The notes below the pieces were generated by a model. It did not search any database. It saw only the letters and a list, made by a program, of their open reading frames with translations, and was not told the DNA's origin. From Mycolicibacterium sp. TUM20985 (lineage in GTDB: Bacteria; Actinomycetota; Actinomycetes; Mycobacteriales; Mycobacteriaceae), in contig NZ_AP027291.1 in NCBI RefSeq assembly GCF_030295745.1, forward strand, positions 5,332,001 to 5,396,000: a stretch of 64,000 nucleotides of DNA, written 5' to 3'. How positions within the stretch are numbered: position 1 is the stretch's first letter; every line of letters starts with the position of its first letter. This document shows positions 28,753 to 37,501 of this stretch, piece by piece. The position numbers were made by a program, and so were the translations under genes.

Positions 28753-30165
28753 ATGAGCGCCGAGGAGCGTCCTGGCCCGCACGTCTTCGTGCTTTTCGGT
28801 GCGACGGGAGACCTGGCCAAGCGCAAGCTCTTTCCCGGCCTGTACCGCCTCGCCGCGGCGTCCCGGCTGCCCGAGGAGTACGCGGTCATCGGATCGGGCC
28901 GCCACTCCCCCGGGTCCGACGAGGAGTTCCGCGCCAAGGTGCGCAGCGGGCTGGAGGACTCCGTCGACGACATCGACACCGATGTCCTCGAGGATCTGTT
29001 GGGCCGCTGCACCTTTCAGACCTCGGACGCCGACGACGGGGCGGACCTGGCCGCTGCCGTGAAAAATGCCCACTCACGCCTTGGCGAGGATTCGCGCACC
29101 CTGATCTACCTGTCCGTGCCACCGACCGCCATGCAGGCGATGATCGGCATGCTGGGCCGCGAGCACATGACCGACGACGCCCGGGTGGTGGTCGAGAAGC
29201 CGTTCGGCACCGACTTGGACTCCTCCCGCGAACTGGACGCTGCGCTGAAGGACGTGATCAGCGAGCAGCAGGTGTATCGCATCGACCACTTCCTCGGCAA
29301 GGAGGCGGTGCAGAACATCCTGGCGCTGCGCTTCGCCAACGGCCTGATCGAGCCTGCGTGGAATCGGGAGCACGTCGTGTCGGTCCAGATCGACGTCCCC
29401 GAAGAGCTGACCATCGAGGGCCGCGGCGCCTTCTACGAGTCCACGGGCTGCTTCCGCGACATGATCTCCACCCATCTGTGCCAGGTCCTCGGATTCGTGG
29501 CGATGGAGCCGCCGGTCCGAATCGACGAGGAGTCCCTGCGCAACGAGAAGGCCAAGGTGTTCGCCGCCATGCAGCCGCTTGACCCCGAGCGGGTGGTCTT
29601 TGGCCAGTACGACGGCTATCTCGACGAGGACGGCGTCGCCGACGACTCGAGCGTCGAGACGTTCGTGGCGCTGGAGGCCTTCGTCGACACCGAGCGGTGG
29701 CAGGGCGTTCCGTTCTACCTACGGACCGGCAAGGCGCTCGCCGCCACCCGGCGCACCGTCACGCTGACCTTCCGCACGCCACCGATGGGCCGCTTCGACG
29801 AGGGCGACTACGGACCCAACCAGCTGACGATCGAGTTGAGCGACACCCCGGTGTTCGGCGTCAGCCTCGTCGCGAAACGACCGGGACCGCGAATGGAATT
29901 GATGCCGTTGACCTTTCATCTGGACATCGGCGACGAAGATCCCGACGACGTTCCCCTGGAGGCCTACGAGCGGCTCCTGCTCGACGTGATGCGCGGCGAT
30001 CAGACGCTGTTCACCCGCGCCGACGAGGTCGACCGCTTGTGGCAGATCTGCCAGCCGGTGCTCGACGCGCCGCCGACACCGCTGTCCTACGAGCGCGGAT
30101 CGTGGGGTCCCCAGGAGGCAATCAGCTTGGCCGGGCCGGAGGGGTGGCGGCTGCCCGATGCCTGA
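28753..30165 (+). CDS. zwf: Glucose-6-phosphate 1-dehydrogenase
   Basis: A 470-residue enzyme that oxidises glucose 6-phosphate to 6-phosphogluconolactone with NADP+, the entry to the pentose phosphate pathway. The cofactor motif GATGDLAKRKL is near the start, the substrate/catalytic block RIDHFLGKEAVQN and EKPFGTD are intact. It is likely one of several mycobacterial zwf paralogues. Start ATG at 28753; no strong ribosome site is visible. The end overlaps the GH15 gene by eight bases, so the two are translationally coupled. Confidence 0.93.
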   Translation: MSAEERPGPHVFVLFGATGDLAKRKLFPGLYRLAAASRLPEEYAVIGSGRHSPGSDEEFRAKVRSGLEDSVDDIDTDVLEDLLGRCTFQTSDADDGADLAAAVKNAHSRLGEDSRTLIYLSVPPTAMQAMIGMLGREHMTDDARVVVEKPFGTDLDSSRELDAALKDVISEQQVYRIDHFLGKEAVQNILALRFANGLIEPAWNREHVVSVQIDVPEELTIEGRGAFYESTGCFRDMISTHLCQVLGFVAMEPPVRIDEESLRNEKAKVFAAMQPLDPERVVFGQYDGYLDEDGVADDSSVETFVALEAFVDTERWQGVPFYLRTGKALAATRRTVTLTFRTPPMGRFDEGDYGPNQLTIELSDTPVFGVSLVAKRPGPRMELMPLTFHLDIGDEDPDDVPLEAYERLLLDVMRGDQTLFTRADEVDRLWQICQPVLDAPPTPLSYERGSWGPQEAISLAGPEGWRLPDA

Positions 30166-31984
30166 CGACTGGCCGGCGATCGCCGACCACGGCCTGATCG
30201 GCGACCTACGGACCTGCGCACTGGTTGGCACCGACGGAACCATCGACTGGTTCTGTGCGCCACGCTTCGACTCGCCGAGCGTGTTCGGGGCGATCCTCGA
30301 CACCGAGCACGGCGGCTCCTGGCGGCTTGCGCCGAACGGTCCGATATCGCGCACGCAGCAGTTCTACTTCCCCGACACCGCCGTCCTGATCACGCGGTTC
30401 CTCACTCCCGACGGCGTCGCGGAAGTGCACGACTTCATGCCGGTGCTCGGCGCCGGCGATCCAGAGCACCGACAACGCTTGGTGCGCAGGGTAAGTGGCG
30501 TCCGCGGCAAGATCACAATGCACATGCGGGTCGACGCCAGACCAGACTACGGGCGTGAGCACTGCATCGCCGAGGAGAGCGGCGACGGGGTGCTGATCAC
30601 CGGCGACGGAGTGCGCCTCGGGCTGGTGGCATCGACCGACTTGACCATCGACGAGGGCTCGGACAACACCTGCGTCTGCGCGGAAGTCGAACTGACGCAA
30701 GGCGACAGCGCACTGTTCGTACTCGAGATCCTCGACGGTGACGACGCGCCGTCGAGCAACGCCGTAGACATGACCGACGAACTCCTCGACGCCACGGCGT
30801 CCTACTGGCGGTCGTGGCTCAGCAAGTCCCGCTATGTCGGCCGGTGGCGCGAGACGGTGCACCGATCCGCGATCACCCTCAAGCTGTTGACCCACGAGCC
30901 GACCGGCGCCATCATCGCCGCACCCACCACCAGCATCCCGGAATTCATTGGCGGCAGCCGCAATTGGGACTACCGCTACGTCTGGGTCCGCGACGCCGGC
31001 TTCAGCCTGTATGCCCTGCTACGACTCGGCTTCACGGAAGAGGCCAGTGCGTTCACGGCGTGGCTGTCGGAGCGCCTCGGCGAGGAACGTGTGCAGAACG
31101 ACGGCGTCGGACCGCTGCGCGTGCTCTACGACATCGACGGCAAGCGGCCCGTCGAAGAGGTGGAACTCGGGCACCTGCGTGGCTACCGCGACTCCAAGCC
31201 GGTGCGCATCGGCAACGCAGCGGTCGATCAACTTCAACTCGACATCTACGGCGAGCTCATCGACTCGGTGTACCTGTTCAACAAGTACGGCGCCGGCATC
31301 AGCAGCGACGCCTGGGATGACGTGATCGAAGTCATCGACTGGGTGATGAAGAACTGGGACCGCGACGACGCAGGCATGTGGGAGGTGCGTGGCGAGCACC
31401 GTGCGTACACCACGTCGCGGATGTTCTGCTGGGTCGCACTGGAGCGCACGATTCGCATCGCCCGCCAACGCGGGCTGCCCGGCGATCTCGTCCTGTGGTC
31501 GAAGACGCGCGACGACATCTACGAACGCATCATGTCCCACTCCTGGAACGACGAGCTGCAGGCCTTCACCCAAACCGAGGGTGGCACCGACCTCGACGCC
31601 GGCGTGCTCCTGATGCCCATGGTCAAGTTCCTCTCCCCGGCCGACCCCAAGTTCCTGTCCACGCTCAAGGCGGTCGAGGAGGACCTGGTCACCGACACGC
31701 TGGTCTTCCGCTACTCACCGGAATCCGACGGACTCGACGGCGAGGAGGGCACCTTCTCGCTGTGCTCCTTCTGGTACGTCGAGGCGCTGACCCGGGCGGG
31801 TCGCCTCGACGATGCCCAATTGGCGCTCGAGAAGATGTTCACCTACGCCAACCACGTCGGCCTGTATGCCGAACAAGTCAGCGCCACCGGTGACCAGGTT
31901 GGTAACTTTCCGCAGGCGTTCACTCACTTCGCACTCATCAGCGCCGCCATAAACTTGGATCGAGCACTAGACAAGGGAAGATAG
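30158..31984 (+). CDS. Glycoside hydrolase family 15 protein (trehalase/glucoamylase-like)
   Basis: A 608-residue protein with an N-terminal beta-sandwich (about 1-230) and a C-terminal (alpha/alpha)6 barrel. Barrel motifs are RNWDYRYVWVRDAGF, the candidate catalytic acid Glu409 (GMWEVRGEHRAY) and base Glu572 (LYAEQVS). The family includes the mycobacterial trehalase of GH15 (Rv2402 type), glucoamylases and glucodextranases; trehalose is a plausible substrate, giving glucose that the coupled zwf product could use after phosphorylation. Substrate remains inference. It overlaps zwf and ends two bases before the next gene. Confidence 0.9.
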   Translation: MPDDWPAIADHGLIGDLRTCALVGTDGTIDWFCAPRFDSPSVFGAILDTEHGGSWRLAPNGPISRTQQFYFPDTAVLITRFLTPDGVAEVHDFMPVLGAGDPEHRQRLVRRVSGVRGKITMHMRVDARPDYGREHCIAEESGDGVLITGDGVRLGLVASTDLTIDEGSDNTCVCAEVELTQGDSALFVLEILDGDDAPSSNAVDMTDELLDATASYWRSWLSKSRYVGRWRETVHRSAITLKLLTHEPTGAIIAAPTTSIPEFIGGSRNWDYRYVWVRDAGFSLYALLRLGFTEEASAFTAWLSERLGEERVQNDGVGPLRVLYDIDGKRPVEEVELGHLRGYRDSKPVRIGNAAVDQLQLDIYGELIDSVYLFNKYGAGISSDAWDDVIEVIDWVMKNWDRDDAGMWEVRGEHRAYTTSRMFCWVALERTIRIARQRGLPGDLVLWSKTRDDIYERIMSHSWNDELQAFTQTEGGTDLDAGVLLMPMVKFLSPADPKFLSTLKAVEEDLVTDTLVFRYSPESDGLDGEEGTFSLCSFWYVEALTRAGRLDDAQLALEKMFTYANHVGLYAEQVSATGDQVGNFPQAFTHFALISAAINLDRALDKGR

Positions 31985-31986
31985 CC

Positions 31987-32616
31987 ATGAGCCAATCCGT
32001 AGCTCAGCGGGAACGCGCCGCACTCGTCACGACGATGCGCGGCGTCGGACCGGACCAGCCCACGCTCTGCGGGGACTGGAACACCCGCGACCTGGCCGCA
32101 CACCTGGTCATCAGGGAACGGCGGCTCGACGCTGCGCCGGGCATCCTGATCCCGAAGTTGGCGGGTTACACCGAGCGCGTACAGACCCAGGTGGCCGCCG
32201 CGAACGACTGGAACGTGCTGCTGGACCAGATCGCGTCGGGCCCACCGCTGCTCTCGCCGTTCAAGCTGCTGGACCCCTTCGTCAACGTCGCCGAGATGTT
32301 CATCCACCACGAAGACGTCCGGCGGGCTCGAAGTGACTGGCAGCCAAGGGAACTCGATGCTGAGACGACGGCGTCGGTCGCGCGGCAGGTCGGTCTCATG
32401 TCGCGGATGACGATGTCGAAGACGCCGGCTGAGGTGTCGTTGCGGACCCCCGACGGGAAGACCCTGGCCACCGTCGGCAAGGGTTCCGCCGTCACGGTCA
32501 CCGGAGAACCCGGCGAGTTGCTGATGTTCATCTCCGGGCGGGACCAGGCCAAGGTCGCCTTCGCCGGTGATGACGACGCCGTCGCCGCGGTGCGGGGCGG
32601 AAAGCGCGGGCTGTAG
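31987..32616 (+). CDS. DinB/MDMPI-like metal-binding protein (TIGR03085 type)
   Basis: A 209-residue four-helix-bundle protein related to mycothiol-dependent maleylpyruvate isomerases. Candidate metal ligands are the histidines in LAAHLVIRERR and in the block MFIHHEDVRRA. The C-terminal half (from about 140) is a small beta domain. These proteins are common in mycothiol-producing actinobacteria and mostly of unknown function. It starts two bases after the GH15 stop and so is probably in that operon. Confidence 0.83.
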   Translation: MSQSVAQRERAALVTTMRGVGPDQPTLCGDWNTRDLAAHLVIRERRLDAAPGILIPKLAGYTERVQTQVAAANDWNVLLDQIASGPPLLSPFKLLDPFVNVAEMFIHHEDVRRARSDWQPRELDAETTASVARQVGLMSRMTMSKTPAEVSLRTPDGKTLATVGKGSAVTVTGEPGELLMFISGRDQAKVAFAGDDDAVAAVRGGKRGL

Positions 32617-32626
32617 TTCCGGCCCC

Positions 32627-32632
32627 TAGGCT
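32627..32632 (+). promoter_or_regulatory. -10 element of a probable leaderless promoter for the oxidoreductase
   Basis: TAGGCT is followed by six bases and the ATG at 32639. Confidence 0.5.
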
Positions 32633-32638
32633 GGGCGC

Positions 32639-33571
32639 ATGGACTTCCGCGTCTTCGTCGAACCGCAGCAGGGTGCCACCTACGCCGATCAGCTGGCAGT
32701 AGCCAGGACCGCGGAGGCAGCCGGATACTCGGCGTTCTTCCGCTCCGACCACTACCTCGCCATGGCCGGTGACGGCCTGCCGGGGCCCACCGACTCGTGG
32801 GTGACGCTGGGCGGCATCGCCCGCGAGACGTCGACGATCAGGTTGGGCACGATGGTCACCTCGGCCACCTTCCGGCATCCCGGCGTGCTGGCCATCTCCG
32901 TCGCCCAGGTCGACGAAATGAGTGGCGGCCGTGTCGAACTGGGTATCGGGGCAGGCTGGTTCGAGGCCGAACACGAGGCGTACGCCATCCCGTTCCCGCC
33001 GCTCGGCGAACGCTTCGACCGGCTGAGCGAGCAGTTGGACATCATCACCGGCCTCTGGGGCACCCCCGTCGGCGAGACCTTCGACTACACCGGCACGCAT
33101 TACTCCATCACCAACTCGCCTGCGCTGCCGAAACCCACGCAGACGCCGACCCCGCCGATCATCATTGGCGGTGGCGGACCCAAGCGGACTCCCGCCCTGA
33201 CTGCGAAGTTCGCCTCGGAGTTCAACATTCCGTTCGCCGACCTCGACACCCTCAAGACACAGTACGGACGCGTCGCCGCGGCGGTCGCGGACGCGGGCCG
33301 CACACCCGACTCGGTGACCTACTCCGCGGCGTTCGTGCTGTGCGCCGGACGTGACGACGCCGAGATCGCCAAGCGAGCGGCGGTCATCGGCCGCGAGGTA
33401 GACGAGCTGCGCAGCAACTCCCCGTTGGTGGGCTCGCCCGGCGAGATCGCGGACAAGATGGATGCCTTCGCCGAGGCCGGTGTGCAACGGGTGTACCTCC
33501 AGGTTCTCGATCAGTCCGACCTCGACCACGTCGACTACTTTGCGGCCGAGGTCATCCCGCAACTGGGCTGA
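32639..33571 (+). CDS. LLM-class (F420-dependent) oxidoreductase
   Basis: A 310-residue TIM-barrel flavin/deazaflavin oxidoreductase. The blocks FFRSDHYL, IRLGTMVTSATFRHP, GIGAGWFEAEH and PPIIIGGGG are characteristic of the luciferase-like monooxygenase superfamily branch that uses coenzyme F420 in mycobacteria. Substrate unknown. Probably transcribed from its own leaderless promoter. Confidence 0.9.
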   Translation: MDFRVFVEPQQGATYADQLAVARTAEAAGYSAFFRSDHYLAMAGDGLPGPTDSWVTLGGIARETSTIRLGTMVTSATFRHPGVLAISVAQVDEMSGGRVELGIGAGWFEAEHEAYAIPFPPLGERFDRLSEQLDIITGLWGTPVGETFDYTGTHYSITNSPALPKPTQTPTPPIIIGGGGPKRTPALTAKFASEFNIPFADLDTLKTQYGRVAAAVADAGRTPDSVTYSAAFVLCAGRDDAEIAKRAAVIGREVDELRSNSPLVGSPGEIADKMDAFAEAGVQRVYLQVLDQSDLDHVDYFAAEVIPQLG

Positions 33572-33597
33572 CCCGGTGGCCGCGGCACGCCCGCGGC

Positions 33598-33603
33598 TAC
33601 TAT
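33598..33603 (+). promoter_or_regulatory. -10 element for the Thr-rich membrane protein
   Basis: TACTAT is followed by eight bases and the GTG at 33612. Confidence 0.5.
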
Positions 33604-33611
33604 CGGAGGCC

Positions 33612-34046
33612 GTGACCGGCAAAAGCGGCTCTGGGGACGACGAGCCCGCGTGGCACGAGCGCACCTCGACCGTCGTCGGCGCCAGCGCGGCCGCCCTCGC
33701 GGCGGTCGGCCTGCTGTGGCTGGTGATCTCCTGGATGGCCGGCGGTTCCGACGATCCGGGGCCCGCGCAGTACTACCTCGAGCCCAGCGTGTCGGGCAGC
33801 AGCACGGCGCCGTCGACGACCACGACGAGCACCGAGACGATCACCAGCACAAGTCCCCCGGTCACCACGGACATCAACCCCGGTGACACCACGACGACGT
33901 CGAGTACGGACACCACCTCCACCTCCACCTCCCCCGGCGAGACGACTCCGCCGCGGACGCGGCGCTCGACGACCGACGGTGACGGGTCCTCCACACGTCA
34001 GCGCCCCCGGCTGAACGAGACCCGGACGCTGTACCCGCGGCCCTAG
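33612..34046 (+). CDS. Single-pass membrane protein with Thr/Ser-rich extracellular tail
   Basis: A 144-residue protein: a short polar N-terminus, one membrane segment at about residues 22-43 (TVVGASAAALAAVGLLWLVISW) and a long tail of Thr/Ser/Pro repeats with acidic spacing (STTTTSTETITSTSPPVTT is typical), ending in Arg-rich sequence. Such tails in mycobacteria may be O-mannosylated. GTG at 33612 was chosen from the -10 position; a GTG twelve codons earlier is possible. It runs tail to tail into iniC with a four-base overlap (CTAG). Function unknown; the membrane plus Thr-tail layout recalls the Hsp70-like protein at 39615. Confidence 0.7.
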   Translation: MTGKSGSGDDEPAWHERTSTVVGASAAALAAVGLLWLVISWMAGGSDDPGPAQYYLEPSVSGSSTAPSTTTTSTETITSTSPPVTTDINPGDTTTTSSTDTTSTSTSPGETTPPRTRRSTTDGDGSSTRQRPRLNETRTLYPRP

Positions 34047-35539
34047 CGGCCCTGGGCCGCGAAGTCGGCGACCATCGCCTCGGCACTGCGCACCGCCGCC
34101 CGGCAAGCGCGGGTGGTAAACGGGTCGTTGAGCGGATGGTCGGCGCGACGCCGCCATCGTTGCGAGGCGGCGAAGGCCGCCCGCGGGCCGTCGTAGGGGG
34201 CATCGGGCTGCAGGCCGAGCCGACTGGCCGCATCGGTTCCCGAGCCCCCGATGATGCGCCGCAGCGACGCCATCTCGTCGTCGTTGAAAGTGGTTGGCCG
34301 CGAGCGTAGTTGGCTCAGGAGTCGCAACTCCTCGAACGCGTGGGTATCGGCCAGCAGCGGATCGATGTCAGCGACGATGTACGGCGTCGCGAAGATGGGG
34401 TTCGCCTCGACGAACCGGCGCAGGGACAGCAGCGCGGTGTGCGCCTTGAGCAGATCGGACCGTTGCGCGAACTGCTGATCGATGACGTCCCGCAGCGCGA
34501 CGAGCCCGCTGCGCTCCAGCAATTCGTCGGCCAGGGCGACCGAATCGCTGATGCCGGCCCGCAACACCGCGATGGAGATCCGGATGCCGAACATGCCGAA
34601 GCGCTCGAGCAACGCCGCCCGGGTGGCGGCATCCACGGGTAGGGCCGGGCCTCCCGCACCGTCCTCGCGGACGAACCGGTCCACCGACAGCATCGCCTTG
34701 GCCAGCTCGGCGGCGTCCACCGCGGCCAGCTTCTCGAGTGCGACGAACTCGCTCTGTCGCAGGGTGCGTGCGGTGAGGGCCAGCAGCCCGGAGACCGGGA
34801 CGACGGCCTGGCAGATTCCGGTCTTGTCCATCTCGGCGGTGAACCGCGCGGCCACGTCCCTGGCCGACAGCATCGCGTCGATGCGGCCCGCGCCGATCTC
34901 GTCGGCCCGCGACGCGACGCCAATGACACCGAGCGCACCCGCCGATCCGCCGACCAGCGTGCCGATCTGGGTGAGGAGCGCGATGTCGGCCGCGTTGAGT
35001 GTGCGCAGCAGGAAGACGACGGCGTCGACGCGGGGGACGCCGTCGTCGGGGACCAGCAGGCGCAGAGTCCGCTCGGAGACGTCGCGAGACAGTGACGACG
35101 TGCCGGGGGTGTCGATGATGGTGGTGTCGATGAGTTCGGCGGCGGGCCACTCGACGTCGAGGTCGATGACGTCGTCGGGGTCGAGGCTGGCGAAGTCGAA
35201 CGTCAGACCCGCGCCCCGGGAGATGGGCACGTTGGATCGTCTCCCGCCGCGGTGATTGGCCGTCACCTTGGGCGTGGCGCCGTTGCGGAACCACGTCACG
35301 ATGCGCGTGGCCTCGGTGGCGTCGGTCGGCGCGATGTCCTCGCCGACGAGCGCGTTGACCAGTGTGGACTTGCCCGCCTTCAACGTGCCGGCCAGCGCGA
35401 TGCGGATCGGCTGGTTGAGGCGGCGGCCGATCCAGTCCAGTTCGTTGTGGACGTCGGGACGCTCGCGGTAGGCGGGGTCGCTTCGATACGCCTGGACGGT
35501 GCCGCCGAGGATCGCGCGCACTCGGTCACTGGTACTCAT
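34043..35539 (-). CDS. iniC: IniC dynamin-like GTPase
   Basis: A 498-residue bacterial dynamin-like protein, third gene of iniBAC, whose transcription rises with isoniazid and other envelope inhibitors in M. tuberculosis. The P-loop GTLKAGKS is at residues 51-58, the switch threonines lie in DATEATRI, and the G3 motif DTPGTSS follows. It has no evident membrane-spanning segment, unlike IniA; the rest is helical as expected for a dynamin neck. ATG at 35539, 14 bases after the iniA stop. Confidence 0.94.
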   Translation of the reverse strand: MSTSDRVRAILGGTVQAYRSDPAYRERPDVHNELDWIGRRLNQPIRIALAGTLKAGKSTLVNALVGEDIAPTDATEATRIVTWFRNGATPKVTANHRGGRRSNVPISRGAGLTFDFASLDPDDVIDLDVEWPAAELIDTTIIDTPGTSSLSRDVSERTLRLLVPDDGVPRVDAVVFLLRTLNAADIALLTQIGTLVGGSAGALGVIGVASRADEIGAGRIDAMLSARDVAARFTAEMDKTGICQAVVPVSGLLALTARTLRQSEFVALEKLAAVDAAELAKAMLSVDRFVREDGAGGPALPVDAATRAALLERFGMFGIRISIAVLRAGISDSVALADELLERSGLVALRDVIDQQFAQRSDLLKAHTALLSLRRFVEANPIFATPYIVADIDPLLADTHAFEELRLLSQLRSRPTTFNDDEMASLRRIIGGSGTDAASRLGLQPDAPYDGPRAAFAASQRWRRRADHPLNDPFTTRACRAAVRSAEAMVADFAAQGR

Positions 35540-35553
35540 GTCGGCTCACCAGC

Positions 35554-37422
35554 TTAGGCGGGGCTCGCCTCCGGTCGCGGCGACAGGTTGACGGCGTGCT
35601 CGGTGACCTGACGGAGAATGTTCGATCGCCGCTCGAGTTCCCGCACGCGGGTGTCACGTTCGTCCATCTCCATCTTCGCCGCGGCCAGTGACGCCTGGAG
35701 CGATTCGTTGAGTGAGCGAGTGGTCTGGTTCGCGATGTCGCGGTAGTGGTCGCGGAGCTGACGCTGGACACCCTTGAGCCGGTCGCGGGATTCCTTGCTG
35801 ACGATGAAGGACACGTCGTCGACGAAGCGGCGCACGTTGGTCTTGGCCTCGTTGCGGACCCGCATCATGCGGTTCTCCATGTCCTCCTTGTACGCCTTGC
35901 GTCCGAGCACCAGGCCCGCACCGAGCGACAGCGGATTGAACATGCCCAGGCCGGCGAACGAGGTGAGCATGCCGAACATCAGCACGCCGCCATAGGAGCC
36001 CCGCATCCCGGTAACCACCTTGTGGCCCTTGCCAATCGGCTTGGCCTCCAGGCGGGCCAGGGACTTCATCTCACCGAGGCCGGCCCCCATGTCGCGGGCG
36101 TTGATCTGCGGCATCTTCACCGAATCCAACCCGGCCTCGGCGAAGGTGCGGCCCACCTCGTGGGCGAGGGCCTCGGCTCGCTGGTAGGCCCAGACGAAGT
36201 TGTCGCCGACGGCGACGGCGATGGCGTTCTCCAACTCGGCGCCGATCTCGGCCCAGTGCTGCGTCGGGTCGCAGTCGTCGATCGCGTGCTCGGTGTGTTG
36301 GGTGATGGCGCGGAACCGGGCCCGCAGGTCGTGGTCGACGTCTGCGGTCAGGTCGGTGATGCCGTCGTTGAGCACCTGCTGCCACAGCGCGGTGTGCTGC
36401 AGAGCCTCCTGCGCCTCCTGCTTGCGCTGCTCGAGGTCGGCATTGAGTGCATCCCTGGCCTCCGGGTCGTTGATCGAGGCCAGCTCGGTCTCCACGGCCA
36501 TCGTCAGGTGTTCGGCCGCGGACCGCACCTCGGCGAGCACCTGGTCGCGAATGCGGTCGTTCTCACGGCCCAGCACCTTCTCGCTGAGGAACTTGACGAT
36601 CGCCGGGAAGTTCGACTCCTCGTTGAGTTCCTTGTCGTTCATCTGGATGGCGTGGCTGCGCAGTATCGAGGACACCGGCACGACGGGCACATTCACGCCG
36701 GCCCGCCGAAGATGCCCGACGTTGGCCTCGACGATCTCCCGCCAATGCGGATACAGGTCGGACTTGGTGGCGAGAATCGTTGCGACGGGACAGATTTCGA
36801 CGGCCTGGCGAATGAAGGTCATCTCCGGCTCGGTGAATTCCTGGCTGGTGTCGCTGACCATCAGCATGGCGTCGGCGTCGGGAAGCAGGCCCAGTGTCGC
36901 GGACAGGTGCGGCTGGCCGTGACCGCCGACACCCGGGGTGTCGACGAAGGCCAGTCCGTTCTTGAGCAGCGGGCTGGGGGCGGTGACCTCGACGCGCAGC
37001 ACCTCGCGCCCGCCCGCCTGAGGTGCCCGGCGCAGGTCGTTGCGCAGGTCGGCGACCGGGATCTCGATGGCCTCCGGCTCGGCACCCTCATCGCGCGCGA
37101 CGATCAGCCGGGCGGTGGCCTGCTCGCCGTAGGACACCACCGTCGTCAGCACGGTGGTCTCGTCGTCACCGACCCGGGCGACCGGCACGTTGAGCAGTGA
37201 GTTGAGCAGTTGGCTCTTGCCCTGCTTGAGCTGACCGGCGATAACGACGCGGATTTGCGGGTCGGTGATCCGCTCCTTGGCCCTGGCGAGCCGCTCCACC
37301 AGATCGCCCCGGTCGTAGGCCGCCGCGATCGTGGTGCTGTGATCGATCAATTCGACGATGACCTCGACCCGTCTGCCCGGCCCGCCGGGCGCGACCTTGC
37401 GGGGGTCGTTGGGTTGCGTCAT
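35554..37422 (-). CDS. iniA: IniA dynamin-like GTPase
   Basis: A 622-residue dynamin-like protein shown for the M. smegmatis homologue to cause membrane fission. P-loop GQLKQGKS at 63-70, G3 DTPGVGG, G4-like ATKSDLY. A hydrophobic paddle at about 475-505 (GGVLMFGMLTSFAGLGMFNP) would insert in the membrane, followed by long coiled coil. ATG at 37422 has AGGGAG six bases upstream. It lies 79 bases after iniB with a hairpin in between. Confidence 0.95.
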   Translation of the reverse strand: MTQPNDPRKVAPGGPGRRVEVIVELIDHSTTIAAAYDRGDLVERLARAKERITDPQIRVVIAGQLKQGKSQLLNSLLNVPVARVGDDETTVLTTVVSYGEQATARLIVARDEGAEPEAIEIPVADLRNDLRRAPQAGGREVLRVEVTAPSPLLKNGLAFVDTPGVGGHGQPHLSATLGLLPDADAMLMVSDTSQEFTEPEMTFIRQAVEICPVATILATKSDLYPHWREIVEANVGHLRRAGVNVPVVPVSSILRSHAIQMNDKELNEESNFPAIVKFLSEKVLGRENDRIRDQVLAEVRSAAEHLTMAVETELASINDPEARDALNADLEQRKQEAQEALQHTALWQQVLNDGITDLTADVDHDLRARFRAITQHTEHAIDDCDPTQHWAEIGAELENAIAVAVGDNFVWAYQRAEALAHEVGRTFAEAGLDSVKMPQINARDMGAGLGEMKSLARLEAKPIGKGHKVVTGMRGSYGGVLMFGMLTSFAGLGMFNPLSLGAGLVLGRKAYKEDMENRMMRVRNEAKTNVRRFVDDVSFIVSKESRDRLKGVQRQLRDHYRDIANQTTRSLNESLQASLAAAKMEMDERDTRVRELERRSNILRQVTEHAVNLSPRPEASPA

Positions 37423-37455
37423 GAACTCCCTCTTCTTCCGTCACCGTAGACGCGA

Positions 37456-37490
37456 GACTGGCGGGGACCCCTGAGGAGTCCCCGCCAGTC
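37456..37490 (-). terminator. Hairpin between iniB and iniA, possible partial terminator
   Basis: Perfect 13-bp stem (37456-37468 with 37478-37490, nine-base loop, core GACTGGCGGGGAC). It begins 12 bases after the iniB stop and is followed by only a weak U stretch. It could reduce read-through into iniA-iniC or protect the iniB end of a processed mRNA. Confidence 0.75.
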
Positions 37491-37501
37491 GTCGGGCTGG
37501 A

